Source: an uncultured Lachnospiraceae bacterium
GTDB taxonomy: Bacteria; Bacillota; Clostridia; Lachnospirales; Lachnospiraceae
Reading direction: 5' to 3'
Assembly (NCBI GenBank): GCA_910585965.1
Contig: CAJUHH010000014.1
Coordinates: 39,773 to 103,772 of the forward strand
Length of the DNA: 64,000 nucleotides
The notes beneath the pieces were generated by a model. That model saw only the letters and a program-made list of their open reading frames with translations, had not been told where the DNA came from and searched no databases. Positions 52,516 to 61,119 of this stretch are shown piece after piece. Position numbers and translations under genes: made by a program. The stretch's first letter is position 1; each line of letters opens with the position of its first letter.

Positions 52516-52563
52516 AAAAAAATCCTTGAAAATGCATGAAATATAGCATTTTCAAGGATTTTT
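52516..52563. terminator. Bidirectional terminator between the tRNA and the prophage tail genes
   Basis: AAAAATCCTTGAAAATGC pairs with GCATTTTCAAGGATTTTT around a loop of about 10 bases. A and T runs on both sides let it stop the tRNA transcript on the plus strand and the phage late transcript on the minus strand. Confidence 0.88.
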
Positions 52564-52572
52564 GTATTTGGC

Positions 52573-53463
52573 TTAATTGAAGATAAATAATTCAAAGCCA
52601 TTTACTCTTAATTCCGAATTGCCATTGCAATCCTCACGTTCATCACCCCAGTTTTCGGATGAGTTGACAGAGGCTCCGACCACTCTGAGAATGCCAGTAG
52701 CAGGATCATATTCATAAGACCGTTTCGCAGGTCTTGCAGGGCCGATATTATTGCCGCTGTCTTGATAAAAATATACTTCGTAGTGGGTGATGGTGAAAAT
52801 AAAGTTTTCTTTTGTCCAATTTTGATAATCATTTGGAAATAGATTTTTTAAATCAAAGAAATAGTCATGATGGTTATGCTGTTGGTTTTGCCCGTTTGGC
52901 TGGCCGGCGCTGTATACATCTATTCGCATGGGGCGTAGATTCACCCAACCATCAGTATACGCTCCATGGGTGTAATAAGTATATACAAGCCAATCGCCGT
53001 TTTTTTCAATTGTTTTCTCGATTCGGATCGGTTTGCCGTAAGTAGTATCATCGATACGGTATATAATCTTTTTTACCCCTTCCAATCCCCCGCTACCCAA
53101 TTTTTTTGGTACTGAATCAGCACCTACTACCCATTTACCATTAGAGTCCTCATAAAATCTTAATCCGCCCAATCTGGTGTTTATACTGTTTACCAGATTG
53201 GTAAGGGATGTTATTGATTGCGACAGGCTGTTTTTGATTGATTTCAGAAGTGTTACATCCGCAGCATATCCTGCTGTCTGGTTTTCATTGGTAGTTACTC
53301 CTTTGAAGCTTCCCAGCTTGTCCTGCAAGTTCCTGCCGTCGTTAAACTCTACGTCAGAAGCATGTGTCCAGAAAGAATATCTGTTCCAGCGTTTGCTTCC
53401 AGTCGTACTGTCTATGCAGTGCCTATATTTTCGATTTTTTAAAATAGTTTCATTGATTGGCAT
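52573..53463 (-). CDS. Prophage tail-fibre-like protein, copy B (296 aa, variable C-terminus)
   Basis: GGAGG precedes the ATG. Residues 1-145 (INETILKNRKYRHCIDSTTG, SFWTHASDVEFNDGRNLQDK, GVTTNENQTAGYAADVTLLK, DSVPKKLGSGGLEGVKK) are nearly the same as in the protein at 59378-60292. The last 150 residues are different from that copy apart from a shared FPNDYQ(N/D)W...ENF segment. A constant attachment part with a variable tip is what phage receptor-binding proteins look like. It is the last gene of the late operon, next to the shared terminator. Confidence 0.75.
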   Translation of the reverse strand: MPINETILKNRKYRHCIDSTTGSKRWNRYSFWTHASDVEFNDGRNLQDKLGSFKGVTTNENQTAGYAADVTLLKSIKNSLSQSITSLTNLVNSINTRLGGLRFYEDSNGKWVVGADSVPKKLGSGGLEGVKKIIYRIDDTTYGKPIRIEKTIEKNGDWLVYTYYTHGAYTDGWVNLRPMRIDVYSAGQPNGQNQQHNHHDYFFDLKNLFPNDYQNWTKENFIFTITHYEVYFYQDSGNNIGPARPAKRSYEYDPATGILRVVGASVNSSENWGDEREDCNGNSELRVNGFELFIFN

Positions 53464-53473
53464 TTTTTACCTC

Positions 53474-53782
53474 CTATATCCAAAATTCATTTACGCTGAT
53501 ATCCGGTTCCGTATTGGATAGATGATGCGGACTGTATTTTTCCCAGCTTAGTATATGTTCCTGCGTGCTTTTGGTTTTTGCTTCCAGATAATTCATTAAG
53601 TCTGCAGAATAATGGTGTACTTTGTTCTGCTGGCTTAAATAGATATTAGCGTTTGTGTATTGGTGCGCTTCTATAAAGCGGCTATAAGCCTCCATCACAG
53701 TCTGGCCTTTTAGATCCACATCGCAGAAGTATGTCCGCTCATCGATTCCTTCCGGGAAAATAGAAATATATGGGTATTGCAT
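53474..53782 (-). CDS. Small prophage protein of the fibre cassette, copy B (102 aa)
   Basis: GGAGGA precedes two adjacent ATG codons; the inner one is better spaced. The product QYPYISIFPEGIDERTYFCD ... VHHYSADLMNYLEAK is about 85 percent alike by eye to its paralogue at 60304-60612. It always lies directly upstream of the fibre gene, so it is probably a tail adaptor or fibre assembly protein. No family is recognised. Confidence 0.68.
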   Translation of the reverse strand: MQYPYISIFPEGIDERTYFCDVDLKGQTVMEAYSRFIEAHQYTNANIYLSQQNKVHHYSADLMNYLEAKTKSTQEHILSWEKYSPHHLSNTEPDISVNEFWI

Positions 53783-53791
53783 CATTCCTCC

Positions 53792-54144
53792 TTATTCTCC
53801 AAGCCATACGTCGTTTTTGCAGCAGATATTCGGCTCTTTGTCAAAATAGATACATTGATGTTTTTGGATGCTCATAATCTGTACGTTTCGTATTTCTTCC
53901 TCAATGGTATTGATGGTTTCCGCATCCATGTTATAATGCGAGAGTATGCCCGCGTTTTCAGTTATTTTTTAGTTGCCTGATCATATAGGCCGCGCATTTT
54001 TAAATCAGTAATCTCATTAATTAAAGATGCAACAGAGTCGTCAGCATTCCTAAAATGGTGCTGTTTAATTAAACTGTTGGGGAAATTGCTGTATTCGTGG
54101 GTATATGATGAGGCATTTTGTATTATAAAATCTGTTTGCGTCAT
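53792..54144 (-). pseudogene. Fibre-cassette protein, copy B, frameshifted in a homopolymer
   Basis: The frame starts at 54144 (TQTDFIIQNASSYTHEYSNF) and follows the intact 117-residue paralogue at 60622-60975 until residue 58. There a run of six A residues (seven in the paralogue) shifts the frame to an immediate stop after DQATKK. The other frame continues with the remaining homologous sequence to WLGE and a stop at 53792. It is either a recent inactivating slip, a sequencing error, or a slippage site that still permits some full-length product. Confidence 0.85.
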
Positions 54145-54176
54145 TTTTTGCTTCCTTTTCAGTTAGTTTAGACAAA

Positions 54177-55169
54177 TTACTTGATCCGCATTGCTGACAG
54201 CCTGTTATTGCCGCTTGCTCCGACGGTATAGGCATCCCCTCTGTTGCGGGCTACGATTATCATTGCGCATGGCGTCGACAGCGTAACAGTATCCATACCA
54301 TTCTGCCCTGAAAATATACTTATGTACTGCCTGTCAGAGCTGCGCAGTATTTGGTATACGGTATCATTCGAAAAGTTGGACATTCGGTAATAGATAAGGT
54401 ATGTCCCGGGCTGCAGTGCCGGAGTGCGGCATAATTCGATATAATCTTCCATATTAGCCGGCAATGTTATTGATTTTGTAACATATGCCGATACTGTATT
54501 TCCCAAATTGCCGCTTAGCGCATGGATCTCATTTTTCAAGTTTTCTATCTGCAGATCCTTTTGTTGTATTATTTCATGCAATAAAGCACAGCTTGGAACG
54601 CGGCTTGCCTCATTTTCATTGCTCTGTGAAATATTAGAGTTCAGGAAGAATATGCGGGCCGCTTCTGCTTTCGCATAGTATTGCGTATCGTGCAAATGGG
54701 AATCATTAATGACGGAGGCGGTTCCATCGGAAGAAACTTGTATGGAATCGCTGGATTTGACGATACCAGGAATGTTTTTGTCTGCAATTCCGTAAGTCGT
54801 GTCAGTAAAGGCGGCATCAGGCGGGACGGAAGTTCCGATGGTAAACCCGCTGTCCCTGACGGTATATCCATTGCCGTCAAAAACAGGTATTCCGCCGGAA
54901 GTGACAGCGCCTGGAAGGCCGTATATCTGCTGCCGGTTTACTACTCTGTCCAATCCTAACTGCTGTTTAGTGACTCCGTGCGGGTTGTTCTTATTGTTCG
55001 CATGGGCCTGGAAGTTTTCTTTTGAGGCAAAATTGTGGTCGGCATCCTGCAATTTTTTGATGCTGCTGTCGATAATATCCATGTTGGCGTTGGGTATCTT
55101 GATATCATATTTTTCTTCGCTTGTGGGTTTCCCCAATTTGAGATTTGTAGTTAAATTAATGAGGATCAC
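54177..55169 (-). CDS. Prophage tail-fibre-like protein (330 aa)
   Basis: The N-terminus INLTTNLKLGKPTSEEKYDI is typical of clostridial phage fibre or baseplate proteins, and NNPHGVTKQQLGLDRVVN is a recurrent tail-fibre motif. The C-terminal 130 residues form a beta-rich tip (YIELCRTPALQPGTYLIYYR). The frame can start at GTG 55169, but this directly abuts AGGAG. ATT at 55160-55158, eight bases after GGAGG, is better spaced and would give the common N-terminus, so a non-standard start is possible. Confidence 0.78.
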   Translation of the reverse strand: MILINLTTNLKLGKPTSEEKYDIKIPNANMDIIDSSIKKLQDADHNFASKENFQAHANNKNNPHGVTKQQLGLDRVVNRQQIYGLPGAVTSGGIPVFDGNGYTVRDSGFTIGTSVPPDAAFTDTTYGIADKNIPGIVKSSDSIQVSSDGTASVINDSHLHDTQYYAKAEAARIFFLNSNISQSNENEASRVPSCALLHEIIQQKDLQIENLKNEIHALSGNLGNTVSAYVTKSITLPANMEDYIELCRTPALQPGTYLIYYRMSNFSNDTVYQILRSSDRQYISIFSGQNGMDTVTLSTPCAMIIVARNRGDAYTVGASGNNRLSAMRIK

Positions 55170-56913
55170 CTCCTATAAATTCGGTTAGTTTATAATGTGC
55201 ATATTTGTTTAACGTGCCATGTTTATATTCAGACAGCACCCGGTGAGTTCCTATCTCCTTGATGACATCATTATATAAAGGATAGAACTTCATTAAAGAT
55301 AATGTGGAAGTCCATGTGCCGAAGTCGTGGTTCACGGATTTGATGATATATTGTTCCGGGATGTCGGAATGGGAGCTTTGGTACAATATTTTCAGGTGTA
55401 CATCAAAAAAGGGGACGAGATTGGTAGTAAGGGTAATGCTGTCCGTGAGCCTGGCACTTTTCCAGTTCTCCCACTTGGCGAGGGAGAGAGCGAGGGAGTC
55501 GGAAGTGATATGGTCGTAGTCGCTGCCTGTTTTTACATCCAGTATTTCGCCGAGTTTTTGCACGGTAAATGGGGAGTTGGGGATGATTTCCAGTTCCACG
55601 GATTCACAGTTGTATTTTTTCTGGAAATACTTTTTGGAATACTGAGGGCATACGGTTCCGTCATGGAAGGTATAGTCCCTGCCGACAGTGCCGTCCGTCA
55701 GGACATTCATTCCGTGCGCCTGCCAATGGCCGAGAAGGTAGGCATTGTAGGTTGTCTGCCCGTTCGCCCTTTTGCTTTTTATTTTGAAAACAAAGACAAC
55801 GTCTTTCTCCAGAACATTGGCTGCAACAGGGGCATCCGTGTTTTCGTCCAGGATATTGACGGCTCCTAGCTGGTTGATATTCAATTTAGGGTTGGCAGCG
55901 TTTGCAGACGGTATTTTGACGGCGACCGTATCGCCGTTATAATAGGCTTCCTCATATCCGTTGATGGAGCAGTGGTAGACATTATTCTGGCAGCTGCATT
56001 GTTCCGTGTAAAAATCCGCTTCGATTACCTTTCCCCATACTTCGCATATGTTGCGGACGGCCGCCATGTCTATATTGGTGTCTTCCGAGATATAAATCTT
56101 TTGGAGGAATTCATTGCTGAAAATAATATCGTCTTTATAACAGCTTGGAATCATGCGGCATGTGAATACATTGTATTCATCGAAAAACATTTCGTAGTTG
56201 GGGTACAGGTCGCGGAGTTTTTCCAGGATGGACAAAACAGTGCATCCGCTGGAGAATTCTAGGTCATAAGGGATGGCATTCCATAGGGGGTTTTGTTCCC
56301 TGTAGCTTTTCCAGTTGTCGTTATTTTGTGGCAGCGCCTTATATTCCCCCATGTCGTCTACCATATAATGCGCAATGCCGCCGGATTGTTTTAAAACGGC
56401 AATCATTGCTTCGCGTATGATATTGCGTTTGATGACTGCGCCGGTTTCCGTATTTTCTTCATAGGCAGGAATTTTCGTCACCAATGCGCCGATCTGTCCG
56501 TTTTTGCTGCCGTCCAATTTGGACATATAGTCACTGCATGTAATGGTCAGCTGGTTCGTGGCGGCATCGTAGGAGCCGGAAGAACTGGTATATATATAAT
56601 GTCCGAGCGGATAGTAGGTATATGTTCCAGTTCTTATATCCATGATGCATGCATATATGCGGAGTTCCTTGTTCAGCCAGACGAGTCCCTCCTCCGTGAT
56701 TTTTGTATCGTTCCTGTCATAAAGGGTGGGGACCAGGGAGGCCGAAAAGGTTCGCCGAACGGAAGAGGCGCTGTCGATGGAGGCAGTTCCGCCGATGACA
56801 ACGCCTTTCAATGTGTCGAGTATTGTTTTTCCGTCGTCTTTTAGGACTTCGATTTTTAATAAAAAATGCAATGGCTTTTGTAATATTAACTGAAGGTCTT
56901 TTGCTGTGATCAT
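55156..56913 (-). CDS. Prophage tail protein, large (585 aa)
   Basis: I start at 56913 because that ATG overlaps the TGA of the upstream gene (ATGA) and has GGTGG six bases before it; an ATG four codons earlier is too close to its site. The sequence ITAKDLQLILQKPLHFLLKI, VIGGTASIDSASSVRRTFSA and TITCSDYMSKLDGSKNGQIG resembles a conserved phage tail family (DUF5048-like, from memory). Its place between distal-tail proteins and fibres suggests a tail-hub or baseplate part. Confidence 0.75.
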   Translation of the reverse strand: MITAKDLQLILQKPLHFLLKIEVLKDDGKTILDTLKGVVIGGTASIDSASSVRRTFSASLVPTLYDRNDTKITEEGLVWLNKELRIYACIMDIRTGTYTYYPLGHYIYTSSSGSYDAATNQLTITCSDYMSKLDGSKNGQIGALVTKIPAYEENTETGAVIKRNIIREAMIAVLKQSGGIAHYMVDDMGEYKALPQNNDNWKSYREQNPLWNAIPYDLEFSSGCTVLSILEKLRDLYPNYEMFFDEYNVFTCRMIPSCYKDDIIFSNEFLQKIYISEDTNIDMAAVRNICEVWGKVIEADFYTEQCSCQNNVYHCSINGYEEAYYNGDTVAVKIPSANAANPKLNINQLGAVNILDENTDAPVAANVLEKDVVFVFKIKSKRANGQTTYNAYLLGHWQAHGMNVLTDGTVGRDYTFHDGTVCPQYSKKYFQKKYNCESVELEIIPNSPFTVQKLGEILDVKTGSDYDHITSDSLALSLAKWENWKSARLTDSITLTTNLVPFFDVHLKILYQSSHSDIPEQYIIKSVNHDFGTWTSTLSLMKFYPLYNDVIKEIGTHRVLSEYKHGTLNKYAHYKLTEFIGGDPH

Positions 56914-57833
56914 TCGTTCCACCATTCCTCCCCGATATCGGACAGGTTTGTGTAATACAAGTCCCGTTCGGATTCATAGTTTCCGATTTCCGTCCATTCA
57001 AAAGAGACAGCCCGGTTATTGTATGCGCCGTCGGCGGTATCCGTGGGATCGCCGGTGACAGCGATCAGCCATATCCTTCCGTCAAAATGTTTTAATAATT
57101 TCGGCATTCCGTCGGCAAGAAAATCCATGATTTTTCTTTGGTAGGGGATGCGGAGCGCGTCTGCAACGGAAAAATTACAGCTTTCCTCGTCCAGTTCTAT
57201 GAATTTGCCTTTACAGCTGCCTTTGTCATAGTTGGAAATGGTATTTCTGATATAGGAAGGATAGCGGTTATGGATGGTTTCGGCGAGGGAAGAGGGGATT
57301 CTTCTTGCTGTATCGCAGAAGCCGTCGGAGGAGGGCGCGCCGATGATGCAGTTTTTTTCCACGAGGAAAATATCACGGAACTGTGAATCGACAAAAATAG
57401 TATTGTATAGCCCTTCCGTGCCATGGAGGACGGGGACTACGGCATATTGGTATTCCACATGGGAAGCGTTGGTATAATCGTTTCCCTTGATTCCGTCCGA
57501 AAAATCTTTGAGGGTATGGATTTCTTTTACAGCGATAGTTGTCCATTGGAATTTTGAGGTATCCCTCCTTTTGACGAGCAGATGGGATACGGACTGTAAA
57601 TTCCAGTCTACATTCCCAGCGTTGGTGGAATTATTAAAATCGGCATGGAATATCGTGTCAAAATCCCATTCCCTCGGGCAGTCCATTGACGGCTCCGAAT
57701 CGGTTTCCCTGGTAATATACAGACAGTCATAGAGACCGTTGCTCAACTTTATATAGGTGAGGTTGGCCAGATGTGTCGGGGTCAGAGGGATGGTATCCGG
57801 GGAAGCGCCGAGGATATGATTGAGAAAAAACAT
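56910..57833 (-). CDS. Prophage tail protein (307 aa)
   Basis: GGAGG precedes the ATG at 57833. The product starts FFLNHILGASPDTIPLTPTH and contains WDFDTIFHADFNNSTNAGNV and FDGRIWLIAVTGDPTDTADG. It has no signal peptide or enzyme motif. Such proteins sit next to the baseplate proteins in related prophages. It overlaps the next gene by four bases, so the two are translated together. The exact structural role is not known. Confidence 0.68.
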   Translation of the reverse strand: MFFLNHILGASPDTIPLTPTHLANLTYIKLSNGLYDCLYITRETDSEPSMDCPREWDFDTIFHADFNNSTNAGNVDWNLQSVSHLLVKRRDTSKFQWTTIAVKEIHTLKDFSDGIKGNDYTNASHVEYQYAVVPVLHGTEGLYNTIFVDSQFRDIFLVEKNCIIGAPSSDGFCDTARRIPSSLAETIHNRYPSYIRNTISNYDKGSCKGKFIELDEESCNFSVADALRIPYQRKIMDFLADGMPKLLKHFDGRIWLIAVTGDPTDTADGAYNNRAVSFEWTEIGNYESERDLYYTNLSDIGEEWWNE

Positions 57834-57845
57834 GTTGTCACCTCC

Positions 57846-59060
57846 TTAAATCCATAGGTCGTCTGTTTTGGTTTCGTCGGGTTCGCTGTCGGAACAGTGG
57901 ATGTTCATTCCATCCCGCTCCACGGCATAGGTAAATAAATTGGGCGCATCGATCCAGGAGTCATATACTTCCAGGCCGGTCCCCGGCATCTGCTGTCCGT
58001 ACCAGAGGTTGTTTTCTTCCGTAAAATCGGGATCAACGAGAATTTCCAGCTGGTAAATGTCGCGGACGCGCCTGATCCAGATGCAGACCATGTCCGCTGC
58101 CTGGAACGCGAGGGCATCCGAATAAAGGATATAGTTGCCCAGCCGGTTTGGGACGGTGAGCTTGAAACGGGTTGTGCCGTCTTCCTTTAAAAAGGATTCT
58201 ACCAGAAGGGAATACTGCGTATTGCGCAGCTTCAGAATCGTGGCGGTCTGGTTGAGATACATGCCGCGTAATTTCAACGTGAAATCATCTTCTATGACGA
58301 ATCCTTCTTCATAATAGATTCCTTCTTCGTCATTCCGGAGGTCGATCATTCCGTTTTCGAAGCGGAAGGTCTTGCTGCCGTTATACTGTATAATCCTGAT
58401 ATTGGTATGGTATTTGATATATCCGTGCAACGGGTCGTTTTCCGCATAGATGATTCCATAGGTGGACGGCATTTTATAGTCGGTGTAAATTTCGATATAG
58501 CCGGTATCGATTTCCATGCCGTTTACGGTAATGCCATGGCATTTCAGGTAGTAAACGGTGTGGTTGTCCAATCCTTTGTAAGTGTAGCTGATTTTGTCGC
58601 TGTTATATAAGGTGTCGCTTTCCTTCAGCAGTGTTTTCGTGCCGTCATAAAGGGAGAAACGGAAGGACTGGATGTCCTCATAGTCTTCCTGGAAATAGTA
58701 GATCTGCGCTTCGTAAGAGGCGGAAGGGATGGTCTGTCCGTTTTCCAGGCCATAGAAATAGAAGAGCGGGGTCTTAAACGTCTGGAAATATCGTTTGTCA
58801 GACAACCCGCTTTCCAAATCATCCACGTCGAACGTCTGGAACTGGGCGATCCATTGTTTTCCGTTTTTCAGCGTTCCGGCAGGAATGGTGTGGGAATGGG
58901 TAAAAGTAGTTATTTTTTTGTCATATACCATTTCCATGGAGTCGGCGTTATAAATGACCAGCCGGTTCGCATACGGCTGGCTGCCGTTCCATGCAAATCC
59001 GATTTCCTTGTCCATTTCAGCGTCAAAAGGAGTTATTTTATTCACGATGGGTTTTGCCAT
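57846..59060 (-). CDS. Prophage tail protein with beta-sandwich repeats (404 aa)
   Basis: GGAGGATCAAGCC precedes the ATG. The first 200 residues resemble fibronectin-III-like modules (FAWNGSQPYANRLVIYNADS, TVYYLKCHGITVNGMEIDTG), and the second half has a lectin-like feel (YIKYHTNIRIIQYNGSKTFR, RFKLTVPNRLGNYILYSDAL). These would suit a tail surface protein that touches sugars. No certain family is named. Confidence 0.68.
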   Translation of the reverse strand: MAKPIVNKITPFDAEMDKEIGFAWNGSQPYANRLVIYNADSMEMVYDKKITTFTHSHTIPAGTLKNGKQWIAQFQTFDVDDLESGLSDKRYFQTFKTPLFYFYGLENGQTIPSASYEAQIYYFQEDYEDIQSFRFSLYDGTKTLLKESDTLYNSDKISYTYKGLDNHTVYYLKCHGITVNGMEIDTGYIEIYTDYKMPSTYGIIYAENDPLHGYIKYHTNIRIIQYNGSKTFRFENGMIDLRNDEEGIYYEEGFVIEDDFTLKLRGMYLNQTATILKLRNTQYSLLVESFLKEDGTTRFKLTVPNRLGNYILYSDALAFQAADMVCIWIRRVRDIYQLEILVDPDFTEENNLWYGQQMPGTGLEVYDSWIDAPNLFTYAVERDGMNIHCSDSEPDETKTDDLWI

Positions 59061-59081
59061 TGGCTTGATCCTCCTTTCCTC

Positions 59082-59360
59082 TTATTTCTTTCCGCATATG
59101 TGCATATCCTCCAGCCTGCCGGAAGGGATTTTGACCCATACATATTGCCCGGTTTTCAGGGCGGCGTTTGGAAGGGAGCATTTTAACTTCCGTTCCACGC
59201 CGCCGTCATCCATAATGGTGTAAGTGGAGTCCGGGTTTACGCTTTTTATGGCAGATGAAAAGGTTCTGTCGTATTTATGTTCGTGGGTCTTAACCAGGGC
59301 GGCGATCTGCTTCGCCAGCATATTGATCGCTTTTTTGTCATAGTTTAAAATTTCGTCCAT
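59082..59360 (-). CDS. Small prophage tail protein (92 aa)
   Basis: GGAAGG lies eight bases before the ATG at 59360. The protein has an N-terminal helix (DEILNYDKKAINMLAKQIAA) and a C-terminal beta barrel-like part (YTIMDDGGVERKLKCSLPNA, GQYVWVKIPSGRLEDMHICG) similar to small OB or SH3-like adaptor domains of phage baseplates. Confidence 0.62.
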   Translation of the reverse strand: MDEILNYDKKAINMLAKQIAALVKTHEHKYDRTFSSAIKSVNPDSTYTIMDDGGVERKLKCSLPNAALKTGQYVWVKIPSGRLEDMHICGKK

Positions 59361-59377
59361 AAGCATCGCCTTCCGTT

Positions 59378-60292
59378 TTAAGAAATAATCCATATTTCAT
59401 AATGGTTAATAGTTGCGCCAATATTCCCTCCTGTCCCGCCGTTGTCGCTTTCGTATGCGGACGGATAACATTTAGGAAAAATGAGAGTTCCCGCTGACGG
59501 ATTATAAGTGCATTCTTTTTGGCTGCACATTTGTTTGTCCTGAATAATCGATAAGTTATTCTGATCCCCATGGCTGCAATAAATAGTCCAATCCATCATA
59601 ACAAAAAGAAAATTTTCTTCTTTCCAGTCTTGATAGTCATTCGGAAACATTTTTGACATATCGATCTTCGGGCCCAGCACACAATGGCTGACATCTCCTC
59701 CTGCCCAATCAACAGCATGAGAAACTTCTGTTACAGACGTGCCGATCCCATATTTTTCAAGAAATGTGTTCCAATTAGCCTCGCCCTCAGGCAATGATGC
59801 CGAAGTATCTCTTACGATAGTAACGGTATTTCCGTCGCTGGAAACTGTTTTTGATATCGGCGTTCCGCTATGAAAACTTCCTTGTTTAAACACTACTTTT
59901 TTAAGTCCCTCTAATCCCCCGCTACCCAATTTTTTTGGCACTGAATCAGCACCTACTATCCATTTACCATTGGAATCCTCATAAAAGCTAAGTCCGCCCA
60001 ATCTGTTATTTATACTGTTTACCAGATTGGAGACGGACGTAATTAACTGTGTCAGGCTGTTCTTGATGGATTTCACAAGCGTTACGTCAGCCGCGTAGCC
60101 TGCCGTCTGGTTTTCATTTGTTGTTACGCCTTTAAAGCTTCCTAATTTGTTTTGCAGATTTTGGCCGTCATTAAATTCCACGTCGGAAGCGTGTGTCCAG
60201 AAAGAAAATCGGTTCCATTTCTTGTTCCCGGACGTATTGTCAATACATTGCCTATATTTTCTTCCTTTTAAAATAGTTTCATTAATTGCCAT
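59378..60292 (-). CDS. Prophage tail-fibre-like protein, copy A (304 aa, variable C-terminus)
   Basis: The ATG at 60292 follows GGAGGAATCGAA; an in-frame ATG seven codons earlier overlaps the previous gene's end. Residues 1-145 match copy B at 52573-53463. The C-terminal half (FHSGTPISKTVSSDGNTVTI, WAGGDVSHCVLGPKIDMSKM, GGTGGNIGATINHYEIWII) is different and contains three Cys. This is the second version of the receptor-binding-type protein, with a different tip. Confidence 0.75.
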   Translation of the reverse strand: MAINETILKGRKYRQCIDNTSGNKKWNRFSFWTHASDVEFNDGQNLQNKLGSFKGVTTNENQTAGYAADVTLVKSIKNSLTQLITSVSNLVNSINNRLGGLSFYEDSNGKWIVGADSVPKKLGSGGLEGLKKVVFKQGSFHSGTPISKTVSSDGNTVTIVRDTSASLPEGEANWNTFLEKYGIGTSVTEVSHAVDWAGGDVSHCVLGPKIDMSKMFPNDYQDWKEENFLFVMMDWTIYCSHGDQNNLSIIQDKQMCSQKECTYNPSAGTLIFPKCYPSAYESDNGGTGGNIGATINHYEIWIIS

Positions 60293-60303
60293 TTCGATTC
60301 CTC

Positions 60304-60612
60304 CTATATCCAAAATTCATTTACATTAATATTCGGTTCCGCATTGGATAAATGGTGCGGGCTGTATTTTTCCCAGCTTAAAATATACTCCTGCGTGTTT
60401 TTTATTTTTGCTTCCAGATAATTCATTAAGTCGGCAGAATAGTGGTGGACTTTGTTTTGCTGGCTTAAAAAATTGTTTGCATCCGTATATTGCTTTGCTT
60501 CGATAAGCTTTTGATAGGCATCCATTACCGTCTGCCCTTTTAAGTCCACATCGCAGAAGTATGTCCGCTCATCGATCCCATCCGGGAAAATAGAAACATA
60601 TGGGTATTGCAT
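60304..60612 (-). CDS. Small prophage protein of the fibre cassette, copy A (102 aa)
   Basis: GGAGGAACC precedes the ATG. Paralogue of 53474-53782 (QYPYVSIFPDGIDERTYFCD). It overlaps no gene and lies between the 117-residue protein and the fibre gene, repeating the order of copy B. Confidence 0.7.
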   Translation of the reverse strand: MQYPYVSIFPDGIDERTYFCDVDLKGQTVMDAYQKLIEAKQYTDANNFLSQQNKVHHYSADLMNYLEAKIKNTQEYILSWEKYSPHHLSNAEPNINVNEFWI

Positions 60613-60621
60613 GGTTCCTCC

Positions 60622-60975
60622 TTATTCCCCCAGCCATACGTCGCTGCGGCAGCAGATTTCCGGCTCATTGCCGAAATAGATGCATTGATGCTTCTGGATG
60701 CCCATGATCTGGACGTTTCGTATTTCTTCTTCCAGTATGTTGATGGTTTCCGCGTCAATGTTGTACTGCGACAGTATGTCCGCGTTCTCGGTTATTTTTT
60801 TAGCCGCCAGATCATATAGCCCACTTGTTTTTAGATCGGTGATTTCATTAATTAAGGATGCGACGGAATCGTCGGCATCCTTAAAATGGTGCTGCTGGAT
60901 TAAACTGTGGGGGAAATTGCTGTATTCGTGGGTGTAGGATGAGGCGTTTTGGGTGATAAAATCATTATTGTTCAT
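60622..60975 (-). CDS. Fibre-cassette protein, copy A, intact (117 aa)
   Basis: The intact paralogue of the frameshifted gene at 53792-54144: NNNDFITQNASSYTHEYSNF, DADDSVASLINEITDLKTSG, KKITENADILSQYNIDAETI and a final CCRSDVWLGE. Its codons for K-K-I contain seven consecutive A residues. No known domain. The spacer 60976-61119 holds no gene. Confidence 0.72.
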   Translation of the reverse strand: MNNNDFITQNASSYTHEYSNFPHSLIQQHHFKDADDSVASLINEITDLKTSGLYDLAAKKITENADILSQYNIDAETINILEEEIRNVQIMGIQKHQCIYFGNEPEICCRSDVWLGE

Positions 60976-61119
60976 CGGAAATATTTTCCTCCTATATAGG
61001 TTGCATTAGAACATGTCGTATTATCGACAAAACCGAAATTTGGATATTAAGGTTTTGCATAATTCTTTTTGACAAAATGTCTAAGTCCTTTTTTATTGTA
61101 ATTGTTTTCGCTTGCATTT

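Noticed and set aside
55327..55869. Plus-strand 180-residue open frame antisense to the large tail protein
   Set aside because: It lies wholly inside a well-supported minus-strand gene and has no ribosome site.
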